Assembly (NCBI GenBank): GCA_965248075.1
Contig: CBDFIL010000002.1
Span: 1,054,001-1,118,000 of the forward strand
Direction of reading: 5' to 3'
DNA length: 64,000 nucleotides
Origin: VXNE01 sp965248075
GTDB lineage: Bacteria > Pseudomonadota > Gammaproteobacteria > Pseudomonadales > Azotimanducaceae
The notes under the pieces were generated by a model. It was not told where the DNA came from. It saw only the letters and a list, made by a program, of their open reading frames with translations, and made no database searches. The position numbers were made by a program, and so were the translations under genes. Below, one piece after another: positions 54,111 to 62,772 of the stretch. Each line of letters opens with the position of its first letter. The stretch's first letter is position 1.

Positions 54111-56378
54111 ATGCTCAGCAAGGAACTGCAAGGAACCATCAACCACGCCTTCAAGGAAGCCAAGGCGAAGCGCCACGAGTTCATGACCGTGGAGCACCTG
54201 CTGCTCGCCCTGCTCGACGATGCGGTGGCGCTCGACGTGCTGAGGAAGGTCGGCGCGGACGTCGACCGGCTGCGCAAGGAGCTCGAGGAGTACATCGAGT
54301 CGACGACTCCGCTCATCCCCGCCGCCGACAGCAAGCGCGAGACACAGCCGACCCTCGGCTTCGAGCGCGTTCTGCGGCGGGCGGTGTTCCACGTGCAGTC
54401 CAGCAACCGCAAGGAAGTGACCGGGGCCAACCTGCTCGTGGCGATCTTCAACGAGCAGGAGACCCACTCGGTATTCCTGCTCAAGCAGCAGGACGTGAAG
54501 CGCATCGACGTCGTGAACTACATCGCGCACGGCATCTCCAAGGTGGGCAGCGAAGCGGACCCCGCCGAATCGCGCGGCGAGGACAGCGACGAGGAAGGCT
54601 CAGGCGAGAGCCGCCCGCAGAGCGCTCTGGAGGCCTTCGCAAGCGACCTGAACGCCCTGGCGCGCGCCGGGGCCATCGATCCGCTGGTCGGCCGTGAGGA
54701 GGAGGTGGAGCGGGTGATTCAGATCCTGTGCCGACGGCGCAAGAACAACCCGCTCCTGGTCGGTGAATCGGGCGTCGGCAAGACGGCCATCGCCGAGGGC
54801 CTCGCGAAACGCATCGTCGACAACGAGGTTCCCGAGGTCGTCGGCGACAGCGCCGTCTTCGCCCTCGACCTCGGCTCGCTGCTCGCGGGAACCAAGTACC
54901 GTGGCGACTTCGAGAAGCGCTTCAAGATGCTGCTGAAGGAACTCAAGAAGTCTCCCGACGCCATCCTGTTCATCGACGAGATACACACGATCATCGGGGC
55001 CGGGGCAGCCTCCGGTGGGGTGATGGACGCCTCCAATCTCCTGAAGCCGCTGCTCGCCTCGGGCGATATCCGCTGCATGGGGTCCACGACCTACCAGGAG
55101 TACCGCGGCATCTTCGACAAGGATCGCGCCCTGTCGCGCCGCTTCCAGAAGATCGACATCACCGAGCCGAGCGTCGACGACACCTACAAGATCCTGCGCG
55201 GGCTGAAGTCCCGCTTCGAGGACCACTACCACCTGCGCTATACCGATCGTGCCCTGCGCGCCGCCGCGGAGCTGGCGGACCGCTATATCACAGACCGCTT
55301 CATGCCCGACAAGGCCATCGACGTCATCGACGAGGCGGGTGCGGCGCAGCAGTTGCTGACGCCCGCCCGGCGCAAGAAGTCCATCGGAGCGAGCGACGTC
55401 GAGCGCGTGGTCGCAAAGATCGCACGGATCCCTTCGAACCAGGTCACGGTGTCCGACAAGGAAGCCCTGAAGGATCTCGAAGGCAAGCTCAAGATGGTGG
55501 TCTTCGGCCAGGATGAGGCGATCGAGACGCTGGCCTCGGCCATCAAGCTCTCGCGGGCCGGGCTCAAGGTCGATGAGAAGCCCATCGGCAGCTTCCTGTT
55601 CGCCGGTCCAACGGGTGTTGGCAAGACCGAAGTCTGCCGCCAGTTGGCCATCATCATGGGCGTCGAACTGCTGCGCTTCGACATGTCCGAGTACATGGAA
55701 CGACACACCGTCTCAAGACTCATCGGAGCACCTCCCGGCTACGTCGGGTTCGACCAGGGCGGGCTCCTGACCGAAGCGGTCACCAAGCACCCGCACAGCG
55801 TCATCCTGCTCGACGAGGTCGAGAAGGCGCACCCGGAAGTGTTCAACCTGCTGTTGCAGGTGATGGACCACGGCACGTTGACCGACAACAACGGGCGTCA
55901 CGCCGATTTCCGGAACACGGTGCTCGTCATGACCACCAACGCGGGCGCACAGGAGGCGGCCAGGTCGTCGATCGGCTTCACGCACCAGGACCACAGCACC
56001 GATGCGATGGAGACCCTCAAGAAGCTGTTCACACCGGAGTTCCGCAACCGCCTCGACGCCATCATGCAGTTCAACGCGCTGCCGATGGAGGTCATCAAGA
56101 CGATCGTCGACAAGTTCCTCGTGGAACTGCAGGCGCAACTCGACAACAAGAAAGTGCAGCTCGACGTCGACGAGGCGGCCCGGGATTGGCTCGCACGCGA
56201 GGGCTACGACGAGAAGATGGGCGCCCGGCCCATGCAGCGGCTGATCCAGGAGAAGATCAAGCGCCAACTCGCCGAGGACATCCTCTTCGGCGAACTCGCC
56301 CACGGCGGGGGCATCGTCGAGATCACTGTCGAAGGCGATGAACTGGCGGTCCACGTGCTGGAGAGCCATCCGGCGTAG
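54111..56378 (+). CDS. clpA: Clp protease ATPase subunit ClpA
   Basis: ClpA is the double-ring AAA+ unfoldase for ClpP. The 755-residue protein has the N-domain that binds ClpS, the first ATPase domain (Walker A GESGVGKTA near 220), the second (GPTGVGKTE near 500), and the ClpP-docking region near residue 620. ATG 54111 follows clpS directly. Its stop codon TAG (56376-56378) is formed by the first bases of a REP-like repeat. Confidence 0.97.
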   Translation: MLSKELQGTINHAFKEAKAKRHEFMTVEHLLLALLDDAVALDVLRKVGADVDRLRKELEEYIESTTPLIPAADSKRETQPTLGFERVLRRAVFHVQSSNRKEVTGANLLVAIFNEQETHSVFLLKQQDVKRIDVVNYIAHGISKVGSEADPAESRGEDSDEEGSGESRPQSALEAFASDLNALARAGAIDPLVGREEEVERVIQILCRRRKNNPLLVGESGVGKTAIAEGLAKRIVDNEVPEVVGDSAVFALDLGSLLAGTKYRGDFEKRFKMLLKELKKSPDAILFIDEIHTIIGAGAASGGVMDASNLLKPLLASGDIRCMGSTTYQEYRGIFDKDRALSRRFQKIDITEPSVDDTYKILRGLKSRFEDHYHLRYTDRALRAAAELADRYITDRFMPDKAIDVIDEAGAAQQLLTPARRKKSIGASDVERVVAKIARIPSNQVTVSDKEALKDLEGKLKMVVFGQDEAIETLASAIKLSRAGLKVDEKPIGSFLFAGPTGVGKTEVCRQLAIIMGVELLRFDMSEYMERHTVSRLIGAPPGYVGFDQGGLLTEAVTKHPHSVILLDEVEKAHPEVFNLLLQVMDHGTLTDNNGRHADFRNTVLVMTTNAGAQEAARSSIGFTHQDHSTDAMETLKKLFTPEFRNRLDAIMQFNALPMEVIKTIVDKFLVELQAQLDNKKVQLDVDEAARDWLAREGYDEKMGARPMQRLIQEKIKRQLAEDILFGELAHGGGIVEITVEGDELAVHVLESHPA

Positions 56379-56453
56379 GGGCGACGCTTGTCGTCGCCCG
56401 CGTCGAGCCCGTGCAAGCCCTTGACAACGGGACGCGGCAAGCCCGTCCCCTAC
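56375..56453. repeat. REP-like double hairpin, copy 3
   Basis: Starts GTAGGGGCGACGCTTGTC and ends CCCCTAC, with the same two stems as the copies at 23 kb (second stem GGGACGCGG, here with changes against CCCGTCCC). It overlaps the clpA stop and lies between the convergent clpA and infA, the classic place for REP elements, where it could protect or terminate both transcripts. Confidence 0.75.
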
Positions 56454-56469
56454 GTTGCCGGGCGGTCGA

Positions 56470-56688
56470 TCAGCGCTCGCGGAAGGTGATCCGTCCCTTG
56501 GTCAGGTCATACGGGGTGAGTTCCACGTTGACCTTGTCGCCCGTGAGGATGCGAATGTAGTTCTTGCGCATCTTGCCCGAGATGTGAGCGGTAACGACAT
56601 GGCCGTTCTCCAGCTCCACCCGGAACATGGTGTTGGGCAGGGTGTCGATCACCGTGCCCTGCATTTCGATCTGCTCTTCTTTGGCCAT
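56470..56688 (-). CDS. infA: Translation initiation factor IF-1
   Basis: IF-1 binds the ribosomal A site during initiation. The 72-residue OB-fold protein begins MAKEEQIEMQGTVIDTLP and ends DLTKGRITFRER, as in E. coli. The frame is open upstream, but family length selects ATG 56688. It converges on clpA, as in E. coli and Pseudomonas. Confidence 0.97.
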   Translation of the reverse strand: MAKEEQIEMQGTVIDTLPNTMFRVELENGHVVTAHISGKMRKNYIRILTGDKVNVELTPYDLTKGRITFRER

Positions 56689-56845
56689 CTGATCCGTTTG
56701 ACTCGTGCGCGCCTGTCCGCGATGCCCCGTGCCGGTGTGGAGGGGATCGCGCCGCTTAGACCTCGCTCGGGAGCGCCGAATTCTGCCGCATACGCGCTCG
56801 CAAGTCACTCATCCAGGCGCCCCACATCGAGGAAAAGCCATCCGA

Positions 56846-57613
56846 TCACTCCTGATCTGCAGATCCGGGGCCCGGCCGAAGCGGCTCGGCCACCGGCTCC
56901 GACCATCGCCCGTCGCGCAGGAGTTCCACGGGACGGTACTCCGTCTTGTACCGCATCTTCGGCGAGTCCTCGATCCAGAAACCCAGATAGAGGTGCGCAA
57001 GTCCACGGCGCCGGCACTCGTCAATCTGGCGCAGCACGGAGTAGACGCCGAGGCTCCGCCGCGGCAGATCCGGGTCGAAGAACGTGTAGATCGACGACAG
57101 GGCATCCGGGAGCACATCCGTGACCGCCACGGCGACGAGCGTGTCCTCCACATAGGTACAGAGCAACTCGGTCTTGCACCAGGGCGCGAACAGGAATGAG
57201 TGGAACTGGTGGCGCGACGGCGGGTACATCGATCCGTCGGCGTGACGCCCGGAGATGTATCGCTGGTACAGGTCGTAGTGCTCCTCGTGGAAGTCGGCCG
57301 GCTCCACGCGTGTGCGCGAATCGGCGTTGCGCGCCCGAATGCGGCGGAACCGGCGCGTCATGCGAAAACGGTCGACGGGAACGCGCGTGGCCACGCAGGC
57401 TCTGCAGCCCGCGCAACGGGGTCGGTACAGGTGCGTTCCGCCGCGCCGGAAGCCCAACTCGGAGAGCGCGGCGTAGGCCGCCGGGGAGGGGGTATCGGCG
57501 GGGTCGAGCAGAAGGGTGGTCGCCTCGCGGTCGTCGAAGTAGCCACAGGCGTGCCCGGGCGTCAGGAAGAAGCGCCGACTCGCGAGCCGTGCGGCGGTTT
57601 CTTCAGTCGCCAT
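56846..57613 (-). CDS. bpt: Aminoacyl-tRNA-protein transferase (Bpt/Ate family)
   Basis: Adds leucine (Bpt) or arginine (Ate) to N-terminal acidic residues, making N-end-rule substrates. The 255-residue protein has the ATE N-domain with GHACGYFDDREA and CAGCRACVATRVP, and the C-domain with the GFWIEDSPKMRYKTEYRP signature. Bacterial members without a calcium domain are mostly leucyl transferases (Bpt). ATG 57613 overlaps aat by 11 bases, so aat and bpt are coupled. Confidence 0.93.
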   Translation of the reverse strand: MATEETAARLASRRFFLTPGHACGYFDDREATTLLLDPADTPSPAAYAALSELGFRRGGTHLYRPRCAGCRACVATRVPVDRFRMTRRFRRIRARNADSRTRVEPADFHEEHYDLYQRYISGRHADGSMYPPSRHQFHSFLFAPWCKTELLCTYVEDTLVAVAVTDVLPDALSSIYTFFDPDLPRRSLGVYSVLRQIDECRRRGLAHLYLGFWIEDSPKMRYKTEYRPVELLRDGRWSEPVAEPLRPGPGSADQE

Positions 57614-58316
57614 GGGCTTCCACCGCCGCTTCGAAGCGCCACACCCCCCTCCGGGCGGGTTCGCGGCGATTGTGTGCGAGACGGTCGAGGAACGCGTCGC
57701 GGGGAATCGCCCGCGCGCCGAGAGAGGTCAGGTGCGCGTTCGGGAGCTGACAGTCGATCAGCTCGAAGTCCCAGCCGACAAGCTGGCGGACCAGCGCGAC
57801 GAGGGCGACCTTGGATGCGTCAGTTCGGTCGGAGAACATGGATTCGCCGAAGAACATGCGCCCGAGGGACACGCCGTACAGGCCCCCGGCCAGGCCAGCG
57901 TCGTCCCATGCTTCCACGGAGTGCGCGAAGCCGAGTGCATGCAAGGCCCCGTAGGCCGCGCGCATGGCCGGTGTGATCCAGGTGCCGCCCGGTGTCCTGC
58001 GCGGCCCGGCGCAACCTGAAACGACCGCCTCGAACGCGGTGTCCATGGTCACGGTGTAGTCGCCCCGACGCAGTCGGCGCGCGAGGCTCCGTGACACCTT
58101 GAGATGCTCCGGGAAGAGCACCGCGCGTGGGTCCGGAGACCACCACAGGAGGGGCCCGCGGTCGTCGTCGAACCAGGGAAAGATGCCGTGATCGTAGGCG
58201 GCGAGCAGGCGCTCGGGCGACAGGTCGCCGCCCACCGCGAGCGGGCCGTCGACCGGACCGTCGCGCGGATCGGGAAAACCTGCGGCGAACACGTGGCGCG
58301 CCCGGCCCCGTGTCAT
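57603..58316 (-). CDS. aat: Leucyl/phenylalanyl-tRNA-protein transferase
   Basis: Aat adds Leu or Phe to N-terminal Arg or Lys, feeding the ClpS-ClpA pathway. The 237-residue protein has GGDLSPERLLAAYDHGIFPWF, LWWSPDPRAVLFP and GLYGVSLGRMFFGESMFS. ATG 58316 sits on the last bases of trxB (overlap of four bases). The frame continues upstream but without similarity. Together with bpt and clpSA this places much of the N-end-rule pathway in one locus. Confidence 0.95.
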   Translation of the reverse strand: MTRGRARHVFAAGFPDPRDGPVDGPLAVGGDLSPERLLAAYDHGIFPWFDDDRGPLLWWSPDPRAVLFPEHLKVSRSLARRLRRGDYTVTMDTAFEAVVSGCAGPRRTPGGTWITPAMRAAYGALHALGFAHSVEAWDDAGLAGGLYGVSLGRMFFGESMFSDRTDASKVALVALVRQLVGWDFELIDCQLPNAHLTSLGARAIPRDAFLDRLAHNRREPARRGVWRFEAAVEAHGD

Positions 58317-59248
58317 GACGCGTCGAGGTACTTCTCGGCGTCGAGCGCGGCCATGCACCCGAAGCCGGCGGAGGTGATCGCCTGGCGATAGACGTGGTCG
58401 GCCACATCGCCGGCCGCAAAGACTCCAGGCGCGCTGGTGGCGGTGGCGTTGCCTTCCAGACCGCTCGCCACCCCGATATAGCCGTCGCGCATGTCGAGCT
58501 GGCCTTCGAAGAGCTGGGTGTTCGGCGTGTGGCCGATAGCGATGAAGACGCCGGCCACGGGAACCTCGCGGGCTGGACCGCCGCCCACCGGTTGCACGGC
58601 CATGCCCGTTACGCCGCCCTCGTCACCACAGACCTCGGCCAGCACATGATCCCAGAGGAACGTGACGTTGGGCCGCGCGAAGAGGCGATCCTGGAGGATC
58701 TTCTCCGCCCGCATCGTGTCGCGCCGGTGCACCAGCACGACGCTCCCCGCGATGTTGGACAAATACAGGGCCTCTTCCGCGGCGGTGTTGCCTCCGCCGA
58801 TCACCGCCACGTCCTGGCCACGGAAGAAGAACCCGTCGCAGGTCGCGCAGGCACTGACCCCCCGACCCTTGAACGCGTCCTCGCTCGGCAGCCCGAGATA
58901 CTTCGCCGAGGCGCCGGTGGCAACGATCAGCGCATCACAGAGGTAGTCGTCGCGGTCTCCGTGCAGCACCAGGGGGCGCTGCGACAGATCGACCCGCTGG
59001 ACGTGGTCCTCGATGACCTCGGTGCCGAACTTCTTGACGTGCAGTTTCATCCGCTCCATCAGTTCGGGCCCCTGCAGGCCGTTCGCGTCGCCGGGCCAGT
59101 TGTCGACATCGGTGGTAGTGGTCAACTGGCCGCCGACCTCCACACCGGCGATCAGCGCCGGCGCCAGGTTCGCCCGCGATGCGTACAGGGCGGCGGTGTA
59201 TCCCGCGGGGCCGGAACCGAGCACGATCAGTCGGTGACGGGCGGTCAC
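58313..59248 (-). CDS. trxB: Thioredoxin reductase
   Basis: A flavoprotein that reduces thioredoxin with NADPH. The 311-residue protein has FAD motif GSGPAGYTAA near residue 11, the redox-active Cys134 and Cys137 in SACATCDG, the NADPH Rossmann motif GGGNTAAEEA, and the C-terminal FAAGDVADHVYRQ. The start is GTG 59248, overlapping the stop of the upstream gene (GTGA). A longer open frame upstream has no similarity. It is followed by aat and bpt on the same strand. Confidence 0.95.
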   Translation of the reverse strand: MTARHRLIVLGSGPAGYTAALYASRANLAPALIAGVEVGGQLTTTTDVDNWPGDANGLQGPELMERMKLHVKKFGTEVIEDHVQRVDLSQRPLVLHGDRDDYLCDALIVATGASAKYLGLPSEDAFKGRGVSACATCDGFFFRGQDVAVIGGGNTAAEEALYLSNIAGSVVLVHRRDTMRAEKILQDRLFARPNVTFLWDHVLAEVCGDEGGVTGMAVQPVGGGPAREVPVAGVFIAIGHTPNTQLFEGQLDMRDGYIGVASGLEGNATATSAPGVFAAGDVADHVYRQAITSAGFGCMAALDAEKYLDAS

Positions 59249-59547
59249 GTGCAGACGCGTCCGGCGGCCACATCGAGCAGCGCGATATAGGGTGGCGCGC
59301 CGCTGTGGGGGGCGATGTACTCGGCGAGGGCGACCCCGTCGCCGTTGCGCGCGCACACGTCGCGGCCCTCGTCCGTGAAAAAGCGCAGGAATCTCTCGAA
59401 GTCGTCCGCGCGCATGCTCCGGTAGGCGAACAGCAAGACGTGGAAATCCGGGTCTCCGGGCAACTCCGGCGGCATCTTGCCAAGGAAACTCCGCACCCGC
59501 GCGTCGTCCCAGACCTCCTCGACCACCTTCTGCTTGTCCCGCTTCAC
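59245..59547 (-). CDS. PA4642-like conserved protein upstream of trxB
   Basis: A 100-residue soluble protein starting KRDKQKVVEEVWDD after the initiator. The diagnostic stretch is DFHVLLFAYRSMRADDFERFLRFF, which matches my recollection of the PA4642 family of Pseudomonas, whose function is not known. GTG 59547 is chosen from the family N-terminus. TTG 59595 would add 16 residues. The stop overlaps the trxB start by four bases. In E. coli and Pseudomonas trxB neighbours lrp or ftsK directly. Here this gene takes that place. Confidence 0.6.
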   Translation of the reverse strand: MKRDKQKVVEEVWDDARVRSFLGKMPPELPGDPDFHVLLFAYRSMRADDFERFLRFFTDEGRDVCARNGDGVALAEYIAPHSGAPPYIALLDVAAGRVCT

Positions 59548-59645
59548 CGCCGACCGTCCGGAACTGACCACTATGGTTCCCGAATGATACGTCAACCGCG
59601 CGGGCGGCCCAAGGCTGGTTCCGATATCGACTATTCAAGTCATTG

Positions 59646-59661
59646 AAATTGGGTCCAATTT
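59646..59661. promoter_or_regulatory. Palindrome AAATTGG-GT-CCAATTT beside the ftsK promoter
   Basis: A perfect 7-bp inverted repeat with a 2-base centre. Its right end overlaps the first bases of the predicted ftsK -35. The position suits a repressor operator, but the factor is unknown. Confidence 0.45.
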
Positions 59662-59688
59662 GTTCGGACAACGCGAGCCGCGTACAAT
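59660..59688 (+). promoter_or_regulatory. Sigma70-type promoter of ftsK
   Basis: TTGTTC (59660-59665) and TACAAT (59683-59688) with 17-base spacing, about 35 bases before the GTG start. No LexA box of the CTGT-N8-ACAG kind is visible next to it. Confidence 0.55.
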
Positions 59689-59722
59689 ATGGCATGGCGC
59701 GCCCCGCGCATTCGGAGTCATT

Positions 59723-62059
59723 GTGTCCGAGCCACACAGTTCCATCTTGCCCCTCCGCGAGATCGCCCTGACACTCCTGCTGGCCGCCGCCGTCTACACC
59801 TTCCTGGCGATCGTCTCCTACTCGCACCTCGATCCGTCGTGGAGCTTTTCGGGGGTGAACACCAGCACATCCAACCTGGTGGGAGAAAGCGGCGCCTGGG
59901 TCGCCGATATCGTGCTGCTCGCGTTCGGATGGATCGCTTATGTGTTGCCGCTCGCGCTCTTGCTCGGCGGGCTTCGTCTGTTCCGGCGCTCCGCCGACGT
60001 ATGGTCCTGGGCGCTCTTCGGCGTGCGTTTCCTCGGCTGGCTCGCCATCGCGGCCGCCGCCTGCGTCCTGGTCAAGATGCACGTCGTCACGGCGATGCGG
60101 CTGCCGGGAGATACGGGTCCGGGGGGCGTCGTGGGCGACACGCTTGCAGAGTCAGGCCTGCCGTACCTGAACTGGCCCGGCGTGACACTCGTCGCGGTGG
60201 TCGTATTGCTCATCGGAGTCCAGGCTGCCCTGGGCTATTCCTGGGTCCGGGTCGCGGAGCTCACCGGACAGGCGCTGCATCGGGTCGCCGCACGGACGGC
60301 CGTCGCGGCGTCGCGTGCGTTCGCGCATCTGGCGCGGCTGCGCGCCCAACGCGCCGTGGCGGGAACGGCGCGCTCGGTGCGGACCCGGCGCGGGCAGACC
60401 GGCAGGGCGAGACGCCAGTCTCCCGGACAGCCAGCGGCAGAGATGCGCGCCGAGAACGTGCCCGAGCGCCCGGCCCCGCTATCCGTCGCGCCCGTGAGCC
60501 CGCCTCGAGCCAGGCCGCGCTCGCGCGCCAGGCCGCCGGCCCGAACGTCTGCCGCCGACGACGAGACGACGGCCATGCCGGACCTGGCCCTGCTCGACGA
60601 CGGCACGCCGGAGCAGGGGGGCTTCTCGAACGCGTCGCTCGACTCGATGTCGCAGACCCTGGAGCACAAGCTTGCCGACTTCGGCATAGAAGCGGAGGTG
60701 ACCTCGGTGCTGCCGGGGCCGGTCGTGACACGTTTCGAAATCCAGCCGGCAGCCGGCATCAAGGTGAGCCGGATCAGTACGCTGGCCAAGGACCTCGCCC
60801 GCTCCCTGGCGGTGGTGAGCGTGCGTATCGTCGAAGTCATCCCCGGCAAGTCCGTCGTCGGCATCGAAATTCCGAACGAGCACCGCGCGACGGTACGCCT
60901 GAAGGACATCCTCGGGTCCCGCACCTATGGCGACTCCGCGTCTCCACTGACGATCGCGCTCGGCAGGGACATCGCGGGCGAACCGGTGATCGCGGACATC
61001 GGCAGGATGCCGCATCTCCTGATCGCGGGGACGACGGGCTCCGGCAAGTCAGTCGGCGTCAACGCGATGCTGATCTCGATGCTGTACAAGGCCACACCCG
61101 AGGAACTCCGACTGATCCTCATCGATCCCAAGATCCTCGAACTCTCGGTGTACGACGGCATCCCCCACCTCCTGACCCCCGTCGTGACGGACATGAGGGA
61201 CGCCGCGCAGGCACTCAACTGGTGCGTCGCGGAGATGGAACGGCGCTACCGGCTGATGGCGGCACTGCGCGTGCGCAACGTCGACGGCCTGAACCGACTC
61301 GTCGCCGAAGCGGCGGCGTCGGGGCAGCCCGTCAAGGATCCCCAATGGCCCGAGGATGCGGATACGGCGCCGCCGGAAGTGGAGCGGCTACCCTACATCG
61401 TCGTGGTCATCGACGAACTCGCCGATCTCATGATGACCTTCGGCAAGAAGGTCGATCAACTCATCGCACGCATCGCGCAGAAGGCGAGGGCGGCCGGCAT
61501 CCATCTCGTACTCGCCACGCAACGCCCCTCCGTCGACGTGATCACCGGGCTCATCAAGGCCAACGTCCCGGCTCGCATGAGCTACCAGGTGTCCAGCCGG
61601 ATCGATTCACGCACGATTCTGGACCAGGGCGGCGCCGAACAGCTGCTTGGACACGGCGACATGCTCTTCCTGCCCCCCGGCACCAGCCTGCCCCTTCGCG
61701 TACACGGTGCGTTCGTGACCGACCAGGAGGTGTTCGGCGTGGTGGCGGACTGGAAGCAGCGGCGCAGCCCCGACTACCGCGACGAGGTGCTGGTCGGTCC
61801 CGGCGAGCCGTCCACCGCCGCGATGTTCGCAAACCCCGACGACGATACCGAGAGTTCCGACACCCTCTACGACGAAGCCGTGGCCTTCGTCATCGAGTCC
61901 CGACGCGCGTCCATCTCGGCGGTACAGCGCAAGCTCAGGATCGGCTACAACCGCGCCGCCCGCCTCATCGAGGCGATGGAGGAGGCCGGCATCGTCAGCG
62001 CGATGAACGGCAATGGTTCCCGCGAAGTCCTTGTGCCCTCCGACCGGGGCGATCGGTGA
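59723..62059 (+). CDS. ftsK: DNA translocase FtsK
   Basis: FtsK couples division to chromosome dimer resolution. The 778-residue protein has four or five N-terminal membrane segments (to about residue 185), then a short Arg/Pro-rich linker (about 190-290), much shorter than in E. coli. The RecA-like motor has Walker A GTTGSGKSV and the FGKKVDQLIARIAQKAR stretch. The C-terminal gamma (winged helix) domain is AVAFVIESRRASISAVQRKLRIGYNRA, which reads KOPS sites and activates XerD. GTG 59723 has CGGAG at ideal spacing. Confidence 0.95.
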   Translation: MSEPHSSILPLREIALTLLLAAAVYTFLAIVSYSHLDPSWSFSGVNTSTSNLVGESGAWVADIVLLAFGWIAYVLPLALLLGGLRLFRRSADVWSWALFGVRFLGWLAIAAAACVLVKMHVVTAMRLPGDTGPGGVVGDTLAESGLPYLNWPGVTLVAVVVLLIGVQAALGYSWVRVAELTGQALHRVAARTAVAASRAFAHLARLRAQRAVAGTARSVRTRRGQTGRARRQSPGQPAAEMRAENVPERPAPLSVAPVSPPRARPRSRARPPARTSAADDETTAMPDLALLDDGTPEQGGFSNASLDSMSQTLEHKLADFGIEAEVTSVLPGPVVTRFEIQPAAGIKVSRISTLAKDLARSLAVVSVRIVEVIPGKSVVGIEIPNEHRATVRLKDILGSRTYGDSASPLTIALGRDIAGEPVIADIGRMPHLLIAGTTGSGKSVGVNAMLISMLYKATPEELRLILIDPKILELSVYDGIPHLLTPVVTDMRDAAQALNWCVAEMERRYRLMAALRVRNVDGLNRLVAEAAASGQPVKDPQWPEDADTAPPEVERLPYIVVVIDELADLMMTFGKKVDQLIARIAQKARAAGIHLVLATQRPSVDVITGLIKANVPARMSYQVSSRIDSRTILDQGGAEQLLGHGDMLFLPPGTSLPLRVHGAFVTDQEVFGVVADWKQRRSPDYRDEVLVGPGEPSTAAMFANPDDDTESSDTLYDEAVAFVIESRRASISAVQRKLRIGYNRAARLIEAMEEAGIVSAMNGNGSREVLVPSDRGDR

Positions 62060-62127
62060 ACCGGCGCAACGCGCGGCTTCGCGGACACGTACCGGCCGCC
62101 TGGCGCCCTCCTTCCCGCTGACGGACG

Positions 62128-62772
62128 ATGCAGCACACGGCGTGGCAATGGGTGTCGCTGGCGACCTGGCTGGCGGTCGCTGCGGATGGCGCCCCCGTCA
62201 CAGGGGATCTGCGGGGCCTGCTCGAACCCATGGAGCGATTCGCGGCCGACTTCGAGCAGACCGTCATCGGTCCGCGCGGACGCACCCTGCAGGCTGCCCG
62301 GGGCACGGTCGCCCTGCATCGGCCCGGCCGTTTGCGCTGGGAAACCGTGGCCCCCTATCCCCAGTTGATCGTTTCGGACGGTACCGACGTCTATGTCTTC
62401 GACCGCGATCTCGACCAGGTGACGGTGCAGGCCATCGCGGAGACACCCGCGGATACGCCAGCCTGGCTCCTGACCGGAGACCTGGACGAACTCGAGGCAC
62501 GGTTCGATGTCGCGGAGGAACCCGTACTCGACGACCACCGGGGTTTCGTACTCATGCCCAGGGGTGCGGGGTCGCTGTTCGAGCGTATCCGTCTGGAGTT
62601 CCGCGGACGCCTCCTGGTCGGGATCGACATCGTCGACCACCTCGACCAGGTGACCCGCGTGACGTTCCGCGACCCGACCCTGGATCCCGCACTTGGGGAC
62701 AGCCTGTTCGAGTTCGTCATTCCAGACGGCGTGGATGTCATCGGCGATGTCCGATCCGCTCTCCCACACTGA
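62128..62772 (+). CDS. lolA: Outer membrane lipoprotein carrier protein LolA
   Basis: LolA carries lipoproteins across the periplasm to LolB. The 214-residue protein begins with a short signal peptide (WQWVSLATWLAVAADGAP). The mature part shows FAADFEQTVIGPRGRTLQ, RPGRLRWETVAPYPQLIVSDG and YVFDRDLDQVTVQ. It follows ftsK by 68 bases, as in E. coli and Pseudomonas. ATG 62128 is the first start. The gene's end overlaps rarA by 26 bases. Confidence 0.93.
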   Translation: MQHTAWQWVSLATWLAVAADGAPVTGDLRGLLEPMERFAADFEQTVIGPRGRTLQAARGTVALHRPGRLRWETVAPYPQLIVSDGTDVYVFDRDLDQVTVQAIAETPADTPAWLLTGDLDELEARFDVAEEPVLDDHRGFVLMPRGAGSLFERIRLEFRGRLLVGIDIVDHLDQVTRVTFRDPTLDPALGDSLFEFVIPDGVDVIGDVRSALPH

